Assembly: GCA_947259485.1 (NCBI GenBank)
Contig: CAMYLU010000004.1
Span: forward strand, 62,001-126,000
Length of the DNA: 64,000 bases
Origin: an uncultured Gammaproteobacteria bacterium
GTDB lineage: Bacteria; Pseudomonadota; Gammaproteobacteria; GCA-001735895
Direction of reading: 5' to 3'
Shown here: in pieces, positions 27,457-37,718 of the stretch
Layout: every line of letters starts with the position of its first letter
How positions within the stretch are numbered: the first letter of the stretch is position 1
The notes under the pieces: generated by a model
The model's input: the letters and a program-made list of their open reading frames with translations, nothing else
Database searches by the model: none
Told to the model about the DNA's origin: nothing
Program-made: the position numbers and the translations under genes

Positions 27457-28629
27457 ATGTTAAAGCAGCACCTGCAAAAACCCGAGATTTTTCTGTACCT
27501 GTTTGCCGCCGCGGTTCCAATCAGTTTTGCCAGCTGGCAGGCGCTAATTAATAACTTTGCGGTCGAGCAGGTAGGTTTTAGTGGAATCGAAATTGGCATC
27601 ATGCAAAGTCTGCGTGAAGTGCCCGGTTTCCTGGCCTTCGGTGTGGTATTCCTGTTGCTGCTGATGCGCGAGCAAACCATCGCTTTCGTGGCGTTGCTGG
27701 CGCTTGGTATCGGCACTGCAATCACCGGTATGTTGCCCTCGGTGATGGGTCTTTATTTCACCACGGTGCTGATGTCGGTAGGATTCCATTACGCGGAAAC
27801 CATTTCGCAATCGCTGTCATTACAGCTGATCAGCCGCGAACGTCTGCCGCAGGTTCTCGGTAGACAAATTGCGGTCGGCGCGTTTACCGGTCTCGCGGTA
27901 TTTGCGGCCATTTACATCCTGGCCGAGTGGCTTGCCCTGGATTACCTGTGGGTGTACCTGTTGTTCGGCTGCGTTACGATAATGATTGCCTGGGTGATGT
28001 ATTTCGGTTGCCCACACTTCAAGGGTGAAGCCGAACAACACAAGCACATGGTGTTGCGCAAGCGCTACTGGCTTTATTACCTGTTGATTTTCCTGTCCGG
28101 TGCACGACGGCAGATCTTTGTGGTTTTTGCCGGCTTTCTGATGGTCGAGAAATTCGGTTACACGGTCGGGCAGATGACACTGCTATTCCTGGTCAATGGT
28201 GTATTGACGATTTATCTGGCGCCTCGCATCGGACGACTGGTGAGTTACTGGGGTGAGAAGCGAACGCTGACGCTTGAATATACCGGACTCGTAATAATCT
28301 TTACCGCTTACGCATTTGCCGAAGTCGCCTGGTTCGCAGCCTTGCTTTATATTGTTGACCACATTTTTTTCGCGATGGCCATCGCACTTAAGAGTTACCT
28401 GAAGAAAATCGCCGATCCGGCAGACATGGCCGCGACTGCCGGGGTTTCGTTTACTATTAACCACGTGGCCGCGGTAGTACTGCCGTTCGCGCTGGGGTTA
28501 CTGTGGGTAGTATCACCGTCGCTGGTGTTCATCATCGGTGCAGCGATTGCATTTGCTTCGTTACTGTTGTCGCAGCTGGTGCCCGGCATGCCGGAGCGCG
28601 GCATGGAAACCGTTTTTTCAACCAGTTGA
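27457..28629 (+). CDS. MFS transporter
   Basis: A 390-residue protein with about twelve hydrophobic segments in two halves. It has no signal peptide. The N-terminal half contains SWQALINNFAVEQVGFSGIEIGIMQ (quoted only in part as a guide) and LREVPGFLAF, the C-terminal half LAPRIGRLVSYWGEKR, a motif-A-like loop. The substrate cannot be told. It is divergent from argO with a gap of only 34 bp, so promoters must be compact or overlapping. Confidence 0.82.
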   Translation: MLKQHLQKPEIFLYLFAAAVPISFASWQALINNFAVEQVGFSGIEIGIMQSLREVPGFLAFGVVFLLLLMREQTIAFVALLALGIGTAITGMLPSVMGLYFTTVLMSVGFHYAETISQSLSLQLISRERLPQVLGRQIAVGAFTGLAVFAAIYILAEWLALDYLWVYLLFGCVTIMIAWVMYFGCPHFKGEAEQHKHMVLRKRYWLYYLLIFLSGARRQIFVVFAGFLMVEKFGYTVGQMTLLFLVNGVLTIYLAPRIGRLVSYWGEKRTLTLEYTGLVIIFTAYAFAEVAWFAALLYIVDHIFFAMAIALKSYLKKIADPADMAATAGVSFTINHVAAVVLPFALGLLWVVSPSLVFIIGAAIAFASLLLSQLVPGMPERGMETVFSTS

Positions 28630-28685
28630 ATCCGGCCTTTACATGCCGAAGTAATGACCTTCCAGGTCGATTTAAAGTCCTGTTC

Positions 28686-29555
28686 TCAATCCCTGATCAC
28701 GCAGCGATTGGTGAGGCGGCCAAGACCCTCAACTTCGACACTGACGATATCACCCTGACCCAGCCAGATCGGAGGATCGCGAAACGCACCCACGCCATGC
28801 GGGGTTCCGGTGGCAATTACATCGCCTGGTAACAGGGTGAATGCCTCGCTCAGGTACTGTATCAGGTAGGGAATCCGGTAAATCATTTCTCGTGTATTCG
28901 AGTCCTGCATGAGACTGCCATTCAATTTACACTGGATAGACAGATCATGCGGGTCATCGATTTCGTCGCTGGTAACTAGATAGGGCCCGAGTGGGCAAAA
29001 ACTGTCGAGACATTTTCCCCGTAACCACTGGTCGCCGGGGCGAAACTGCAGATCGCGGGCGCTGACATCGTTACAGTTCATGTAACCGGCGACATAGTCG
29101 TAGGCGTTTGCTTCACTGACATTTTTAGCCGCCTTGCCGATTATTACGGCTAGCTCGGCTTCGTAATCGACTTGCTGCGTGAGTTCGCTCGACCAGCGTA
29201 TATCTGCGTCGGTGCCAATGATCGCGGACGGGTATTTGCAAAACATGGTTGCCAGTTCAGGAACTCCGATATCAGCCTCCCGAATATGATCCATGTAGTT
29301 CAGACCGATTGCGATAATCTTGCTGGGGTTGGTAACCGGCGACAGTAACTTCACTGAGTCCAGCGGGATGCCGTCATCTGCTGTTACCAGCAAATCTTTT
29401 GCAGCCTGCATTGCAACCTCACCAGCCTTGAGAAATTCCAGCATATCATCCGGCAACTCACCAGCGCTCGCACGATGCAGGTTGACTATGCGATCGTCTT
29501 TGACTGCTCCGAGATGGGCCCGCTCCGCGGTCGACTTATAACTCACCAGTTTCAT
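28686..29555 (-). CDS. Fumarylacetoacetate hydrolase family protein
   Basis: A 289-residue enzyme of the FAH superfamily, which cleaves or decarboxylates 2-oxo acids and acylpyruvates with a divalent metal. The core is IIAIGLNYMDHIREA, then the metal ligands in DYEAELAVIIG, NDVSARDLQ, and the final GDVIATGTPHGVG. The N-terminal extension of about 70 residues is normal for this subfamily. Likely a catabolic enzyme for aromatic or sugar-acid intermediates; the exact substrate is unknown. It is convergent with the MFS gene. Confidence 0.9.
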   Translation of the reverse strand: MKLVSYKSTAERAHLGAVKDDRIVNLHRASAGELPDDMLEFLKAGEVAMQAAKDLLVTADDGIPLDSVKLLSPVTNPSKIIAIGLNYMDHIREADIGVPELATMFCKYPSAIIGTDADIRWSSELTQQVDYEAELAVIIGKAAKNVSEANAYDYVAGYMNCNDVSARDLQFRPGDQWLRGKCLDSFCPLGPYLVTSDEIDDPHDLSIQCKLNGSLMQDSNTREMIYRIPYLIQYLSEAFTLLPGDVIATGTPHGVGAFRDPPIWLGQGDIVSVEVEGLGRLTNRCVIRD

Positions 29556-29713
29556 GTATTGTTACTCGGTTGTATTCGATCTGTTCTTGAGCACCGTTGT
29601 CGTGTTATCGATTATCACATCTTTAGAGGCTCCGGAATCTGGATTAATCCGGTTGGCTGCAAACCTAATGGTAACGGGATAGTCCGAACTGACAACAAAT
29701 TTTCGCTGCTGAG

Positions 29714-32539
29714 TTACCCTGTGTTACGCAAGCCCGCAGCAATGCCGTTGATGGAGCTCAATAGCGCTGCCTGCCATTGCATCCGATCTGCCTTCGACTG
29801 GGTTTCATCGCGATACTTCTTCAGCACGTCGATCTGTAAAAATGCAAGCGGATCGAGATAAGGGTCGCGTCTCGACAATGACAGCGTGAGTACCGGGTCG
29901 TTGGCCAGCAGTTTTTTCAAGTTGGCAACCTGCAACACTGAATCGATGCTGCGCTTGTTTTCCTGCCTGAGGGTATTAAATATCGAGTCGGCAAATTTCC
30001 GCTCATCACAAAGCTTACTGTATTCCATGGCAATACGCATATCGGATTTGTAAAGCGACATTTGCAGGTTACTGATCATTGCGGCGAAGAAAGGCCAGTG
30101 CCGGTTCATTGCGCGCAACTTTTTTATATTGGCGGGTTTTCCCTGCAACCATTTTTCAATCGCATAACCCACCCCGTACCATGCAGGCATCATGGTGCGT
30201 GACATGCTCCAGCCGAAAACCCACGGGATCGCACGCACCGACGATTTAGACAGATCACCCTTGCGCCGATGCGCCGGTCGTGAACCGATATTCATCAAAC
30301 CGATTTCACTGACCGGGGTGGTTTCGTAGAAATATTCGAAGAATCGATCGGTATTATCCGTTAATTGCCGATAATACTGTTCCGAAAAATCAGCCAGCTG
30401 TTGCATCACCGGGTGGTACTGATCGTAGTTTGCGTCGTCTTGCCGTCGTGATCCGAGGCTCGCCTTCATCAGGCCTGTGATGCCCATCGCCAGTTCGTAG
30501 TTTGCGGTTTCGGCATTTCCATACTTATGCGACAGGACTTCACCCTGTTCGGTGAACTTGATTTGACCGAGTACCGTGCGTGGTGGCTGCGACATAATGG
30601 CATCATGTGTCGGCCCGCCGCCGCGGGTTATGGTGCCGCCGCGACCATGAAAGATGCGACATTTAACCTTGTGGCGGGAGGTAATCTGAACCACCTTCTG
30701 CTGGGCCTTGTAAAGTCCCCAGGCGGCGGACATTATTCCACCATCCTTGCACGAATCGGAATACCCCAGCATAACTTCCTGCATGCCGCCAGTGCACAGC
30801 AGCAGTTTCTTGTAAACTTCATTTTGTAACAGGTTATCCAGCACGACATCGATGTTGTCGAGATCATCGATGGTCTCGAACAACGGTGCAATTTCGAGAC
30901 TGCAAGTGTATTTATTGCCCTGTCTGCCTGACAGTCCGGCCATAAATGCGAGGTACATCACTTCCATGATGTGACTGGCTCTGTGCGTCATCGAGATGAC
31001 ATAGCTTCCGATGCAGCGCTGACCGATCTGTGCGCGCATATCGCGAATGGTTTCAAATACTTCGAGTGTCTGAAAATTGTCGTCCGTGAGCTGGCCTTTA
31101 TCTAAGTTTGGCGTTTTGCCGGATTTAATGAGTTTTGCCAGCAGGGCGAGCCGTTGGTTCTCGTCGAGTTGTTCGTAGTTGGTAGCGTCGGCCAGGCGCA
31201 AAATTTCAGCGACCGCCTGTGTATGTCGTGACGATTCCTGGCGCACATCGAGGGATACCAGGTGAAAGCCGAATGTTTCGGCGACTCGAATCGCGTCTTT
31301 GAGGTCGCCGTTGGCTGCCGCAAAGTCGCCATGACTGATAAGGGAATCACGTATCGAGTAAAGATCTTCGAGGTAGTCCTGCACGTTCTGGTAGGCCTGG
31401 CCGGTGTCGGGTGTGTCCTTGCCCCGCATCTGGTTGCGAATCACCGCCAGGTTTTTCTTGAGTCGATGATGCATGTGGTAAAGCTTGCGTCGATACACCT
31501 CTTCTTCGAACTGATCGCGTTTTTGATCGAAAGACTTAACGCCCATGGCCTCGTCCAGGCTCATCCTGCGCAAAAATTCCGCGTTCGGTTTGAACCATCG
31601 GGTTGACATGGTCAATACCTGGGTGAGCCGATAGATTAAACGCACATGCTCACTCAGAATTTCTTCGGCCTGCATGCGCAACGCGTTGCGCGTGACTTCC
31701 GGGGTAACGAAGGGGTTACCATCGCGGTCGCCCCCGATCCAGGAACCGAATTCGATAAAACTGGGAACGGTTATCACCGGGTTACCAAGTTCGTCTTCAC
31801 CGTAGGTGTTTATTATGGCGCGCTCGAGATGCCGATAATCAATTTTGACTGCTTCGAACAGGCTGCGTTGAAAATAATGCAGACCCATCTTGATTTCGTC
31901 GGTAACGCTTGGCTTGTTGCTGCGAACCTCGTTGGTCAGCCACAGTGTTTCAATCTGAAGTTGTAATGCGTCGACCAGGTCATCGTGCTCGAACTGACTG
32001 AGGCGGGGATCGGTGAGCCGGTCGATGATGATAAATACCTCGCGCTGGTGATGCATTACCGTGCGTCGTCGCGACTCGGTCGGATGCGCGGTAAAAACAG
32101 GCTTGTAGAGAAGGGTTTCGAACAGGGTTTGCAAGTCTTTGATGCTGGTACCCTGGTCTTTGAATTCCTCAAACGTATGAAAGAACGAGCCGACCCAGGC
32201 CGCATGCCCGTGTTTCTGCACCGAAACACGCCGCAAACGATGCAGATAATCTTCCTCGGCAATATTGACGAGATTGAAATAAAGCGTGAATGCCCGGATC
32301 ACCTGGCTGACAACGTGAGGACTGAGTCCCGTAATCAGCTTCATCAGCGCTTTTCTGCGCGGTTCACTATTTCGCTTGCGTAATTGAATGAAACCGGTGC
32401 GCAGCGACTCGACCGCGTGAAAAACGTCGGCAGTTTCATGTTTGAGCAGCACGTTGCCAACCAGCTTGCCCAGCAGTTTTACCCGTGAGCGTAACTCCTG
32501 GTCCGACCTGGCATGAAAGCTGGTGCTGGCAATAGACAT
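29714..32539 (-). CDS. ppc: Phosphoenolpyruvate carboxylase
   Basis: Carboxylates PEP to oxaloacetate to refill the TCA cycle. The product is 941 residues from ATG 32539, within the usual range. Catalytic blocks are FTAHPTESRRRT (catalytic histidine), GGDRDGNPFVT, FHGRGGTITRGGGP and the C-terminal RNTG, conserved in bacterial enzymes. The frame continues upstream to 32710, but that part has no family similarity and would overlap the divergent nnr gene. Confidence 0.96.
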   Translation of the reverse strand: MSIASTSFHARSDQELRSRVKLLGKLVGNVLLKHETADVFHAVESLRTGFIQLRKRNSEPRRKALMKLITGLSPHVVSQVIRAFTLYFNLVNIAEEDYLHRLRRVSVQKHGHAAWVGSFFHTFEEFKDQGTSIKDLQTLFETLLYKPVFTAHPTESRRRTVMHHQREVFIIIDRLTDPRLSQFEHDDLVDALQLQIETLWLTNEVRSNKPSVTDEIKMGLHYFQRSLFEAVKIDYRHLERAIINTYGEDELGNPVITVPSFIEFGSWIGGDRDGNPFVTPEVTRNALRMQAEEILSEHVRLIYRLTQVLTMSTRWFKPNAEFLRRMSLDEAMGVKSFDQKRDQFEEEVYRRKLYHMHHRLKKNLAVIRNQMRGKDTPDTGQAYQNVQDYLEDLYSIRDSLISHGDFAAANGDLKDAIRVAETFGFHLVSLDVRQESSRHTQAVAEILRLADATNYEQLDENQRLALLAKLIKSGKTPNLDKGQLTDDNFQTLEVFETIRDMRAQIGQRCIGSYVISMTHRASHIMEVMYLAFMAGLSGRQGNKYTCSLEIAPLFETIDDLDNIDVVLDNLLQNEVYKKLLLCTGGMQEVMLGYSDSCKDGGIMSAAWGLYKAQQKVVQITSRHKVKCRIFHGRGGTITRGGGPTHDAIMSQPPRTVLGQIKFTEQGEVLSHKYGNAETANYELAMGITGLMKASLGSRRQDDANYDQYHPVMQQLADFSEQYYRQLTDNTDRFFEYFYETTPVSEIGLMNIGSRPAHRRKGDLSKSSVRAIPWVFGWSMSRTMMPAWYGVGYAIEKWLQGKPANIKKLRAMNRHWPFFAAMISNLQMSLYKSDMRIAMEYSKLCDERKFADSIFNTLRQENKRSIDSVLQVANLKKLLANDPVLTLSLSRRDPYLDPLAFLQIDVLKKYRDETQSKADRMQWQAALLSSINGIAAGLRNTG

Positions 32540-32687
32540 TAACTCGATCCGCAGATAATTTGGCGACGAGTATAACAAAGCAAAACTAATGCTTTGTTTT
32601 AAAACCGCTATAAGCCGGTGATATCGCGACGCAATAATTTCTGCGATGACGGTAGTATTGCTGCGATTGCTGGGGTATAAATTAACA

Positions 32688-34145
32688 ATGTTACTTTTCA
32701 CTCCTGACAAGGTTTATCAGCTGGATAAAGCTGCCGTCGAACAGGACGGGTTTGCCGAGATAGAACTCATGCAACGCGCCGGACGTCGAGTCTGGCAGTC
32801 GATAGCTGAACGCTGGCCCCAGCTGTCCGGGATAACCGTGTTCGCCGGTGCCGGAAACAACGGTGGCGATGCTTTCGTGGTCGCGCTGTGTGCGCGTCGC
32901 GAAGGAGTCGATGTGCAGTTACTGATCCAGGGAGATTTAACGCGACAGTCAGATACCTCTCGTCACTTTAAACAACAATGGGAACAGGCCGGGGGTGAGT
33001 TTGAAGCCTGGAACGGGCAGGAGTTAAGCGGTGAGGTCATTGTTGACGGTTTGCTTGGTATTGGCTTGCAGCGCGAACTGGACGACCATTGGCAGGACTT
33101 GATAGCGACGATCAACAGTTGCGAGGTTCCACGGATTGCGATCGATATCCCCTCCGGACTGAATGGACTGACCGGTAATCCACAACCGGTTGCAGTCGAA
33201 GCTCACTTGACGGTAACTTTTATTGGCGTCAAGACCGGTCAGTACCTCGCCGATGGCCCCGACTACTGCGGTGAATTGATTTACGAAGGCCTGGGGGTAT
33301 CCAGGCCTGTCAGGCAAAGTGTCCCTGCTGCGCTGGATATTATCGAATCCTGCCAGTTGCCAGCGCTACGCAAGAAGAATACGCATAAAAATCATTACGG
33401 TAACCTGCTTATTATCGGGGGTGATCAGGGAATGAGCGGGGCGGTTGCATTGTCGGCACAGGCGGCCTTGCGCAGTGGAGCGGGTCTGGTTACCGCGCTG
33501 GTACACCCGGACTGTCGCAACAACCTGGCATCTTTTCCGGAAATTATGGTTCTGGGCTGGGATGCGATCGAAACCAGGCTTGCCGACGCAAGTATTGTTG
33601 TCGTTGGTCCGGGTCTCGGTGTCAGCGATGCAGCGACCCATTGCCTGCACCTGTTAGGACAGGTAACACTGCCCATGGTGGTCGATGCCAGTGCACTCAG
33701 TGCCGATTTCCTGCAGTCATTGAAATCGAAGCAGGTGGTTATTACACCCCATCCCGGAGAGGCTGCGGGATTGTTATCAATTGACTCGGCCGAAGTTCAG
33801 TCAGACCGGCTGGAGGCCTGCGATCGCCTGTCGAAGACGTTTTCAACAACCTGCGTGTTGAAGGGCTCGGGAACCCTCGTTGCCGAGCAGGGGAAAGTGA
33901 CAGCGCTTAATACGCATGGTAACGCAGGTATGGCAAGTGCCGGGATGGGTGATGTGCTCAGCGGTATTATCGCGGCCATGATGGGACAGGGCCTGACTCC
34001 TTTCGAAGCCGCAAAAACGGCAGTTTTTATCCACGCATTGAGTGCCGAGTCATACTGCCGCAAACATGATCAAATCGGCCTGGTCGCAAGCGATATCATC
34101 AAGCACATACCCGCGGTCGTCAAACGCTTGCGCAATACGAGCTAG
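32688..34145 (+). CDS. nnr: Bifunctional NAD(P)H-hydrate repair enzyme (epimerase plus dehydratase)
   Basis: Repairs hydrated NADH and NADPH. The N-terminal half (about residues 1-210) is the epimerase with FAGAGNNGGDAFVVA. The C-terminal half is the ADP/ATP-dependent dehydratase with ITPHPGEAAGLL and the ATP-site block MASAGMGDVLSG. Length 485 from ATG 32688, a normal fusion size. It begins the nnr-tsaE-amiC-mutL-miaA-hfq order familiar from gammaproteobacteria. Confidence 0.94.
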   Translation: MLLFTPDKVYQLDKAAVEQDGFAEIELMQRAGRRVWQSIAERWPQLSGITVFAGAGNNGGDAFVVALCARREGVDVQLLIQGDLTRQSDTSRHFKQQWEQAGGEFEAWNGQELSGEVIVDGLLGIGLQRELDDHWQDLIATINSCEVPRIAIDIPSGLNGLTGNPQPVAVEAHLTVTFIGVKTGQYLADGPDYCGELIYEGLGVSRPVRQSVPAALDIIESCQLPALRKKNTHKNHYGNLLIIGGDQGMSGAVALSAQAALRSGAGLVTALVHPDCRNNLASFPEIMVLGWDAIETRLADASIVVVGPGLGVSDAATHCLHLLGQVTLPMVVDASALSADFLQSLKSKQVVITPHPGEAAGLLSIDSAEVQSDRLEACDRLSKTFSTTCVLKGSGTLVAEQGKVTALNTHGNAGMASAGMGDVLSGIIAAMMGQGLTPFEAAKTAVFIHALSAESYCRKHDQIGLVASDIIKHIPAVVKRLRNTS

Positions 34146-34152
34146 CCCGATT

Positions 34153-34596
34153 TTGTTAATCCACGATGAAAACCAGATGCGTGCCTTTGGCGCCAGGCTG
34201 ATAGGTGCCTGCGAGCACGGTGGTGTCATCACCTTGAGTGGCGAGCTTGGCGTGGGCAAGACCACCCTGGTGCGTGGAGCGTTGCAGTCCAGGAACGTTG
34301 TCGGCGGAGTTCGCAGCCCGACTTATACGCTGGTTGAGTACTATCCCTGCAAAGATTTTGCGGTCGCGCACTTCGACTTGTATCGCCTGGGCGAGCCTGA
34401 AGAGCTCGAATATCTTGGCTATCGCGATTATCTTAATCGAGATACTCTGTGTTTTATCGAGTGGCCTGAGCGAGCTGCAGGGTATCTCAATGCTATCGAT
34501 CTTGAAATCAAACTGGAGTACGATCCTGATGGGCGACGCCTGAGTCTGTCTGCAGAAAGTGAATGGGGTCAGCACCTGGTTTCTGGACTGCGCTAG
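34153..34596 (+). CDS. tsaE: tRNA threonylcarbamoyladenosine biosynthesis ATPase
   Basis: Partner ATPase of TsaB and TsaD for the t6A modification at position 37 of ANN-decoding tRNAs. Walker A is GELGVGKTT; then RSPTYTLVEYY, FDLYRLGEPEELEYLGYRDY and CFIEWPE follow as in E. coli YjeE. I choose TTG 34153, eight bases after the nnr stop, which gives 147 residues and the normal N-terminus. The frame's earlier ATG at 34042 lies inside nnr, and ATG 34177 would trim the first strand. Confidence 0.92.
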   Translation: MLIHDENQMRAFGARLIGACEHGGVITLSGELGVGKTTLVRGALQSRNVVGGVRSPTYTLVEYYPCKDFAVAHFDLYRLGEPEELEYLGYRDYLNRDTLCFIEWPERAAGYLNAIDLEIKLEYDPDGRRLSLSAESEWGQHLVSGLR

Positions 34597-34668
34597 CCAA
34601 CCACCCGAGATTCTTCATTTATTTTTTAGGAAGTTTCACTATCTCGTTAATAAATATAGAAATAGTTA

Positions 34669-34697
34669 TTGATTTCTTGGCCCAAATTTACTATAAA
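34669..34697 (+). promoter_or_regulatory. Candidate sigma-70 promoter of the amidase gene
   Basis: TTGATT (34669-34674) and TATAAA (34692-34697) are separated by exactly 17 bases, about 32 bases upstream of the amiC start. This implies amiC can be transcribed independently of nnr-tsaE. Confidence 0.6.
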
Positions 34698-34728
34698 CTC
34701 AATCAGGTATAGGTTAAAAACAGGAAAC

Positions 34729-35904
34729 ATGGGTTCAATTTCGACCGCCAGACGTCTTTTTTTAAAGCGGGTATCTCGTTATGGGCTCTCGCTTGCCTTG
34801 CTGACTGGCGCCAAGCCGGTATTCGCTAAATCCACCAGAACCCTTACTGGCATCCGGATTTCACAATCTGCAGAAGATCATACCCGGGTAGTTTTCGACC
34901 TTACCGGGGACTTCGAGCATAATTTATTTACCCTGGCTGATCCGCCTCGTGTAGTCGTGGATTTAAACGATACCCGCAGAAGCAATGCAATCGATATCAG
35001 CACCCGGCAAACGAGCCTGATGAGTGGAATCCGTTCTGCGAGTAAAAACGGTGGGCGCCTGCGCGTTGTTATCGATCTGCAGAGTAAGGCTCGTCCGCGC
35101 AGCTTTGAACTTAAACCTGACGGCAAATCCGGTCACCGGCTCGTGGTGGATCTCCATGCCACTAATCTCAGCCCAACTCCGATCAAGACCAGCCAGGAAA
35201 AACGCAACCAACGTAAGAAAAAGTTCGTCATCGCACTCGATCCCGGTCACGGGGGTCGTGATCCCGGTGCAATTGGTAAGCGGGGTACGCGCGAAAAAGA
35301 CGTAGCGCTTTCCGTGGCCAAGAAAATGAAAACCTTAATCAATCGTGAATCTGGCTATCGCGCGGTACTGACGCGTGAAGCGGATCGCTTTGTAAGCTTG
35401 CGCAATCGGGTTAAGAAGGCGCGTGCGGCAGAAGCAGATATCTTTATTTCGTTACATGCCGATTCGTTCCATAAACCGAATGTCAAAGGAGCCTCGGTTT
35501 ATGCACTTTCCCTGCGGGGTGCGAGTTCGGAGGCTGCACGCTGGATCGCCAAGAAGGAGAATTCATCCGACCTTATCGGCGGGATCAGTCTCGACGACAA
35601 GGACGACCTGATCGCATCCGTGCTGTTGGACCTGTCACAAACCGCAACGATCCAGGATAGCCTGGAACTTGGATCAGACGTGCTTGGCCATATTGGCAAG
35701 GTTTCCAGGCTGAATAACAAAAAAGTGCAGCAGGCCGGGTTCGCGGTACTGAAAGCGCCCGATATGCCCTCGATACTGATTGAAACCGCGTTTCTGTCAA
35801 ACCCGAGCGAAGAAAAGAAATTACGCAACCCGAAACATCAGCACAAACTCGCCAAGGCAGTTTTCTCCGGAATTAAAAAGCACCTCAAGAACCGCCAGTC
35901 CTAG
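34729..35904 (+). CDS. amiC: N-acetylmuramoyl-L-alanine amidase with Tat signal and AMIN domain
   Basis: A 391-residue periplasmic murein amidase that splits septal peptidoglycan. The N-terminus has a twin-arginine signal (ARRLFLKR, then a hydrophobic core ending KPVFA near residue 33). An AMIN domain follows at about residues 38-140, then the zinc amidase domain at about 178-385 with DPGHGGRDPGA, SLHADSF and the late ILIETAFLSN. Tat export with one AMIN domain matches AmiC rather than AmiB, although amiB usually occupies this locus. AGGAAA precedes ATG 34729. Confidence 0.92.
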   Translation: MGSISTARRLFLKRVSRYGLSLALLTGAKPVFAKSTRTLTGIRISQSAEDHTRVVFDLTGDFEHNLFTLADPPRVVVDLNDTRRSNAIDISTRQTSLMSGIRSASKNGGRLRVVIDLQSKARPRSFELKPDGKSGHRLVVDLHATNLSPTPIKTSQEKRNQRKKKFVIALDPGHGGRDPGAIGKRGTREKDVALSVAKKMKTLINRESGYRAVLTREADRFVSLRNRVKKARAAEADIFISLHADSFHKPNVKGASVYALSLRGASSEAARWIAKKENSSDLIGGISLDDKDDLIASVLLDLSQTATIQDSLELGSDVLGHIGKVSRLNNKKVQQAGFAVLKAPDMPSILIETAFLSNPSEEKKLRNPKHQHKLAKAVFSGIKKHLKNRQS

Positions 35905-35908
35905 GCTG

Positions 35909-36676
35909 TTAGTCCGAAATAAATTTTTCCACGGTGGCCCGGTAGTCAGGGAAGTCGATAACGTCGTTGTGAGCAGCACCTGCGATCATCTGATACTCAA
36001 CCCTTGCTCGATTAAAACTTTGCTTCAGAGTCAGGGTATGAGGTAACTCAATCTCGCGATCGTTTTCAGCACTGGCAATCAGTACTGGGATCTCGATATC
36101 ACCTGCCCGGGAAGCCGAGTCAAAGCGATCCTTGATCAGGTAGCGTACCGGAAACAATGGGTATAGCTTCTGCCCGACTTCGACGATGCTGTCGTAGGGA
36201 GTCAGCAAAATCAGTTTCTCCAGCCGACGGCTGGCGGCCAGGTATACGGCAACGCCACTACCGAGACTGCGCCCGTAGGCAATAATTGAATCGTGGCGTT
36301 TAATCAGCTGGTCGTAGATCGCCAGCGCATCAGAAAATAACCCGCTTTCACTGGGATTTCCCTGGCTTTTACCGTAACCGCGGTAGTTAATCAGGTAAAC
36401 GCTGTAATCATTGAACACGTCTTCGAAATACGCCTGGCGATGCGTAATCAATTCAGAGTTACCACCGAAGTAAATTACCGCCCTGGACTTACCCGGATGC
36501 AAGATCCAGCCATGGAGCCTGGTTCCGTTGTTATCAAAGCTGATTTCATCGGCTGGAAAAACGGGATCGACAGTCACCGGATGATAGAGCAGCCTGCGTT
36601 GATAAATGTACAGATAGGCTGCAACCAGTAAATAGATGCTGAACAGTACGAGGATGATAGAGGCGATTACATTCAT
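35909..36676 (-). CDS. Membrane-anchored alpha/beta hydrolase
   Basis: A 255-residue serine hydrolase of the BEM46/ABHD13-like group. One N-terminal membrane segment (residues about 4-24) anchors a hydrolase domain with nucleophile elbow GRSLGSG, a GNSE oxyanion region and a late GAAHND that supplies the histidine. The active site probably faces the periplasm; the substrate is unknown. It lies on the opposite strand and, with tal, splits the usual amiC-mutL pair. Confidence 0.83.
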   Translation of the reverse strand: MNVIASIILVLFSIYLLVAAYLYIYQRRLLYHPVTVDPVFPADEISFDNNGTRLHGWILHPGKSRAVIYFGGNSELITHRQAYFEDVFNDYSVYLINYRGYGKSQGNPSESGLFSDALAIYDQLIKRHDSIIAYGRSLGSGVAVYLAASRRLEKLILLTPYDSIVEVGQKLYPLFPVRYLIKDRFDSASRAGDIEIPVLIASAENDREIELPHTLTLKQSFNRARVEYQMIAGAAHNDVIDFPDYRATVEKFISD

Positions 36677-36763
36677 ATGGAATTTTCACAATCCGGGACT
36701 TGATTTTCTGGTATTCTCTGCCTCCAATTCGACTTCAAATCTAGTGTACTTAAGCACCCGTCA

Positions 36764-37711
36764 ATGAACAAACTCGAGCAACTGAAATCCATGACCCAGG
36801 TAGTGGCCGATACCGGCGACCTGGACGCGATCATCCAGTACCAGCCACAGGACGCCACGACCAATCCTTCGTTACTATTGAAAGCGGCCGATTTGCCGCG
36901 TTATCAACCATTGCTGGAGGAGGCGCAACGGTGGGGGCATGGGCAGGGCGGAACCCCGGCCTCGCGTGCCGCTGCCGCCGGTGATTACCTGGCCGTCAGT
37001 ATTGGACTCGAGATCCAGAAGAGTGTGCCCGGCAGGGTATCGACCGAGGTCGACGCGCGTCTTTCATTTGATTGCGAGGCCACTATTGCGCGTGCTCGCC
37101 GTATTATCGATCTGTACGAAAGTCGCGGCAGCAATCGGAACCGGGTGCTGATTAAGATTGCCTCAACCTGGGAAGGAATCCAGGCAGCACGCGAACTCGA
37201 GGTCGATGGGATTAACTGTAACTTGACCCTTTTATTCAGTTTCACGCAGGCTGTTGCCTGTGCCGAGAGTGGGGTATTCCTGGTGTCACCATTTGTCGGT
37301 CGAATTCTCGACTGGCACCTGGCAGCAACGGGGAAGACCTCGATTCCGGCCGCGCAGGATCCGGGTGTGCATTCGGTCACCCAGATTTATAACTATTACA
37401 AGCATCATGGATATGAAACCGTGGTGATGGGCGCTAGTTTCCGCAACGCGGGTGAAATTGAACAGCTCGCTGGTTGCGATCGCCTGACTATCAGTCCCCA
37501 TTTAATGCAGGCATTGGCCGAGGACGAGGCTCGACTGGAGCGTAAACTGGAGCCCGGTCGAGCTGGTGATGTCCGGGGAAAACTCAGCCTGGATGAAAAA
37601 GCCTTTCGTTGGATGATGAACGAAGATGCGATGGCGACCGAAAAGCTGGCCGAGGGAATTCGTTTGTTCACACGTGACCAGGAGAAGCTGGAATCACGGC
37701 TGGTAGCCTGA
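36764..37711 (+). CDS. tal: Transaldolase
   Basis: Pentose-phosphate enzyme moving a dihydroxyacetone unit between sugar phosphates. The 315-residue product is a TalB-type enzyme: [13 protein letters not shown] near residue 30, the Schiff-base lysine in [10 protein letters not shown] near residue 131, [11 protein letters not shown] and [10 protein letters not shown]. Its stop is seven bases before mutL, so the two are probably co-transcribed, which is unusual company for mutL. Confidence 0.96.
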   Translation: MNKLEQLKSMTQVVADTGDLDAIIQYQPQDATTNPSLLLKAADLPRYQPLLEEAQRWGHGQGGTPASRAAAAGDYLAVSIGLEIQKSVPGRVSTEVDARLSFDCEATIARARRIIDLYESRGSNRNRVLIKIASTWEGIQAARELEVDGINCNLTLLFSFTQAVACAESGVFLVSPFVGRILDWHLAATGKTSIPAAQDPGVHSVTQIYNYYKHHGYETVVMGASFRNAGEIEQLAGCDRLTISPHLMQALAEDEARLERKLEPGRAGDVRGKLSLDEKAFRWMMNEDAMATEKLAEGIRLFTRDQEKLESRLVA

Positions 37712-37718
37712 CATCGCA

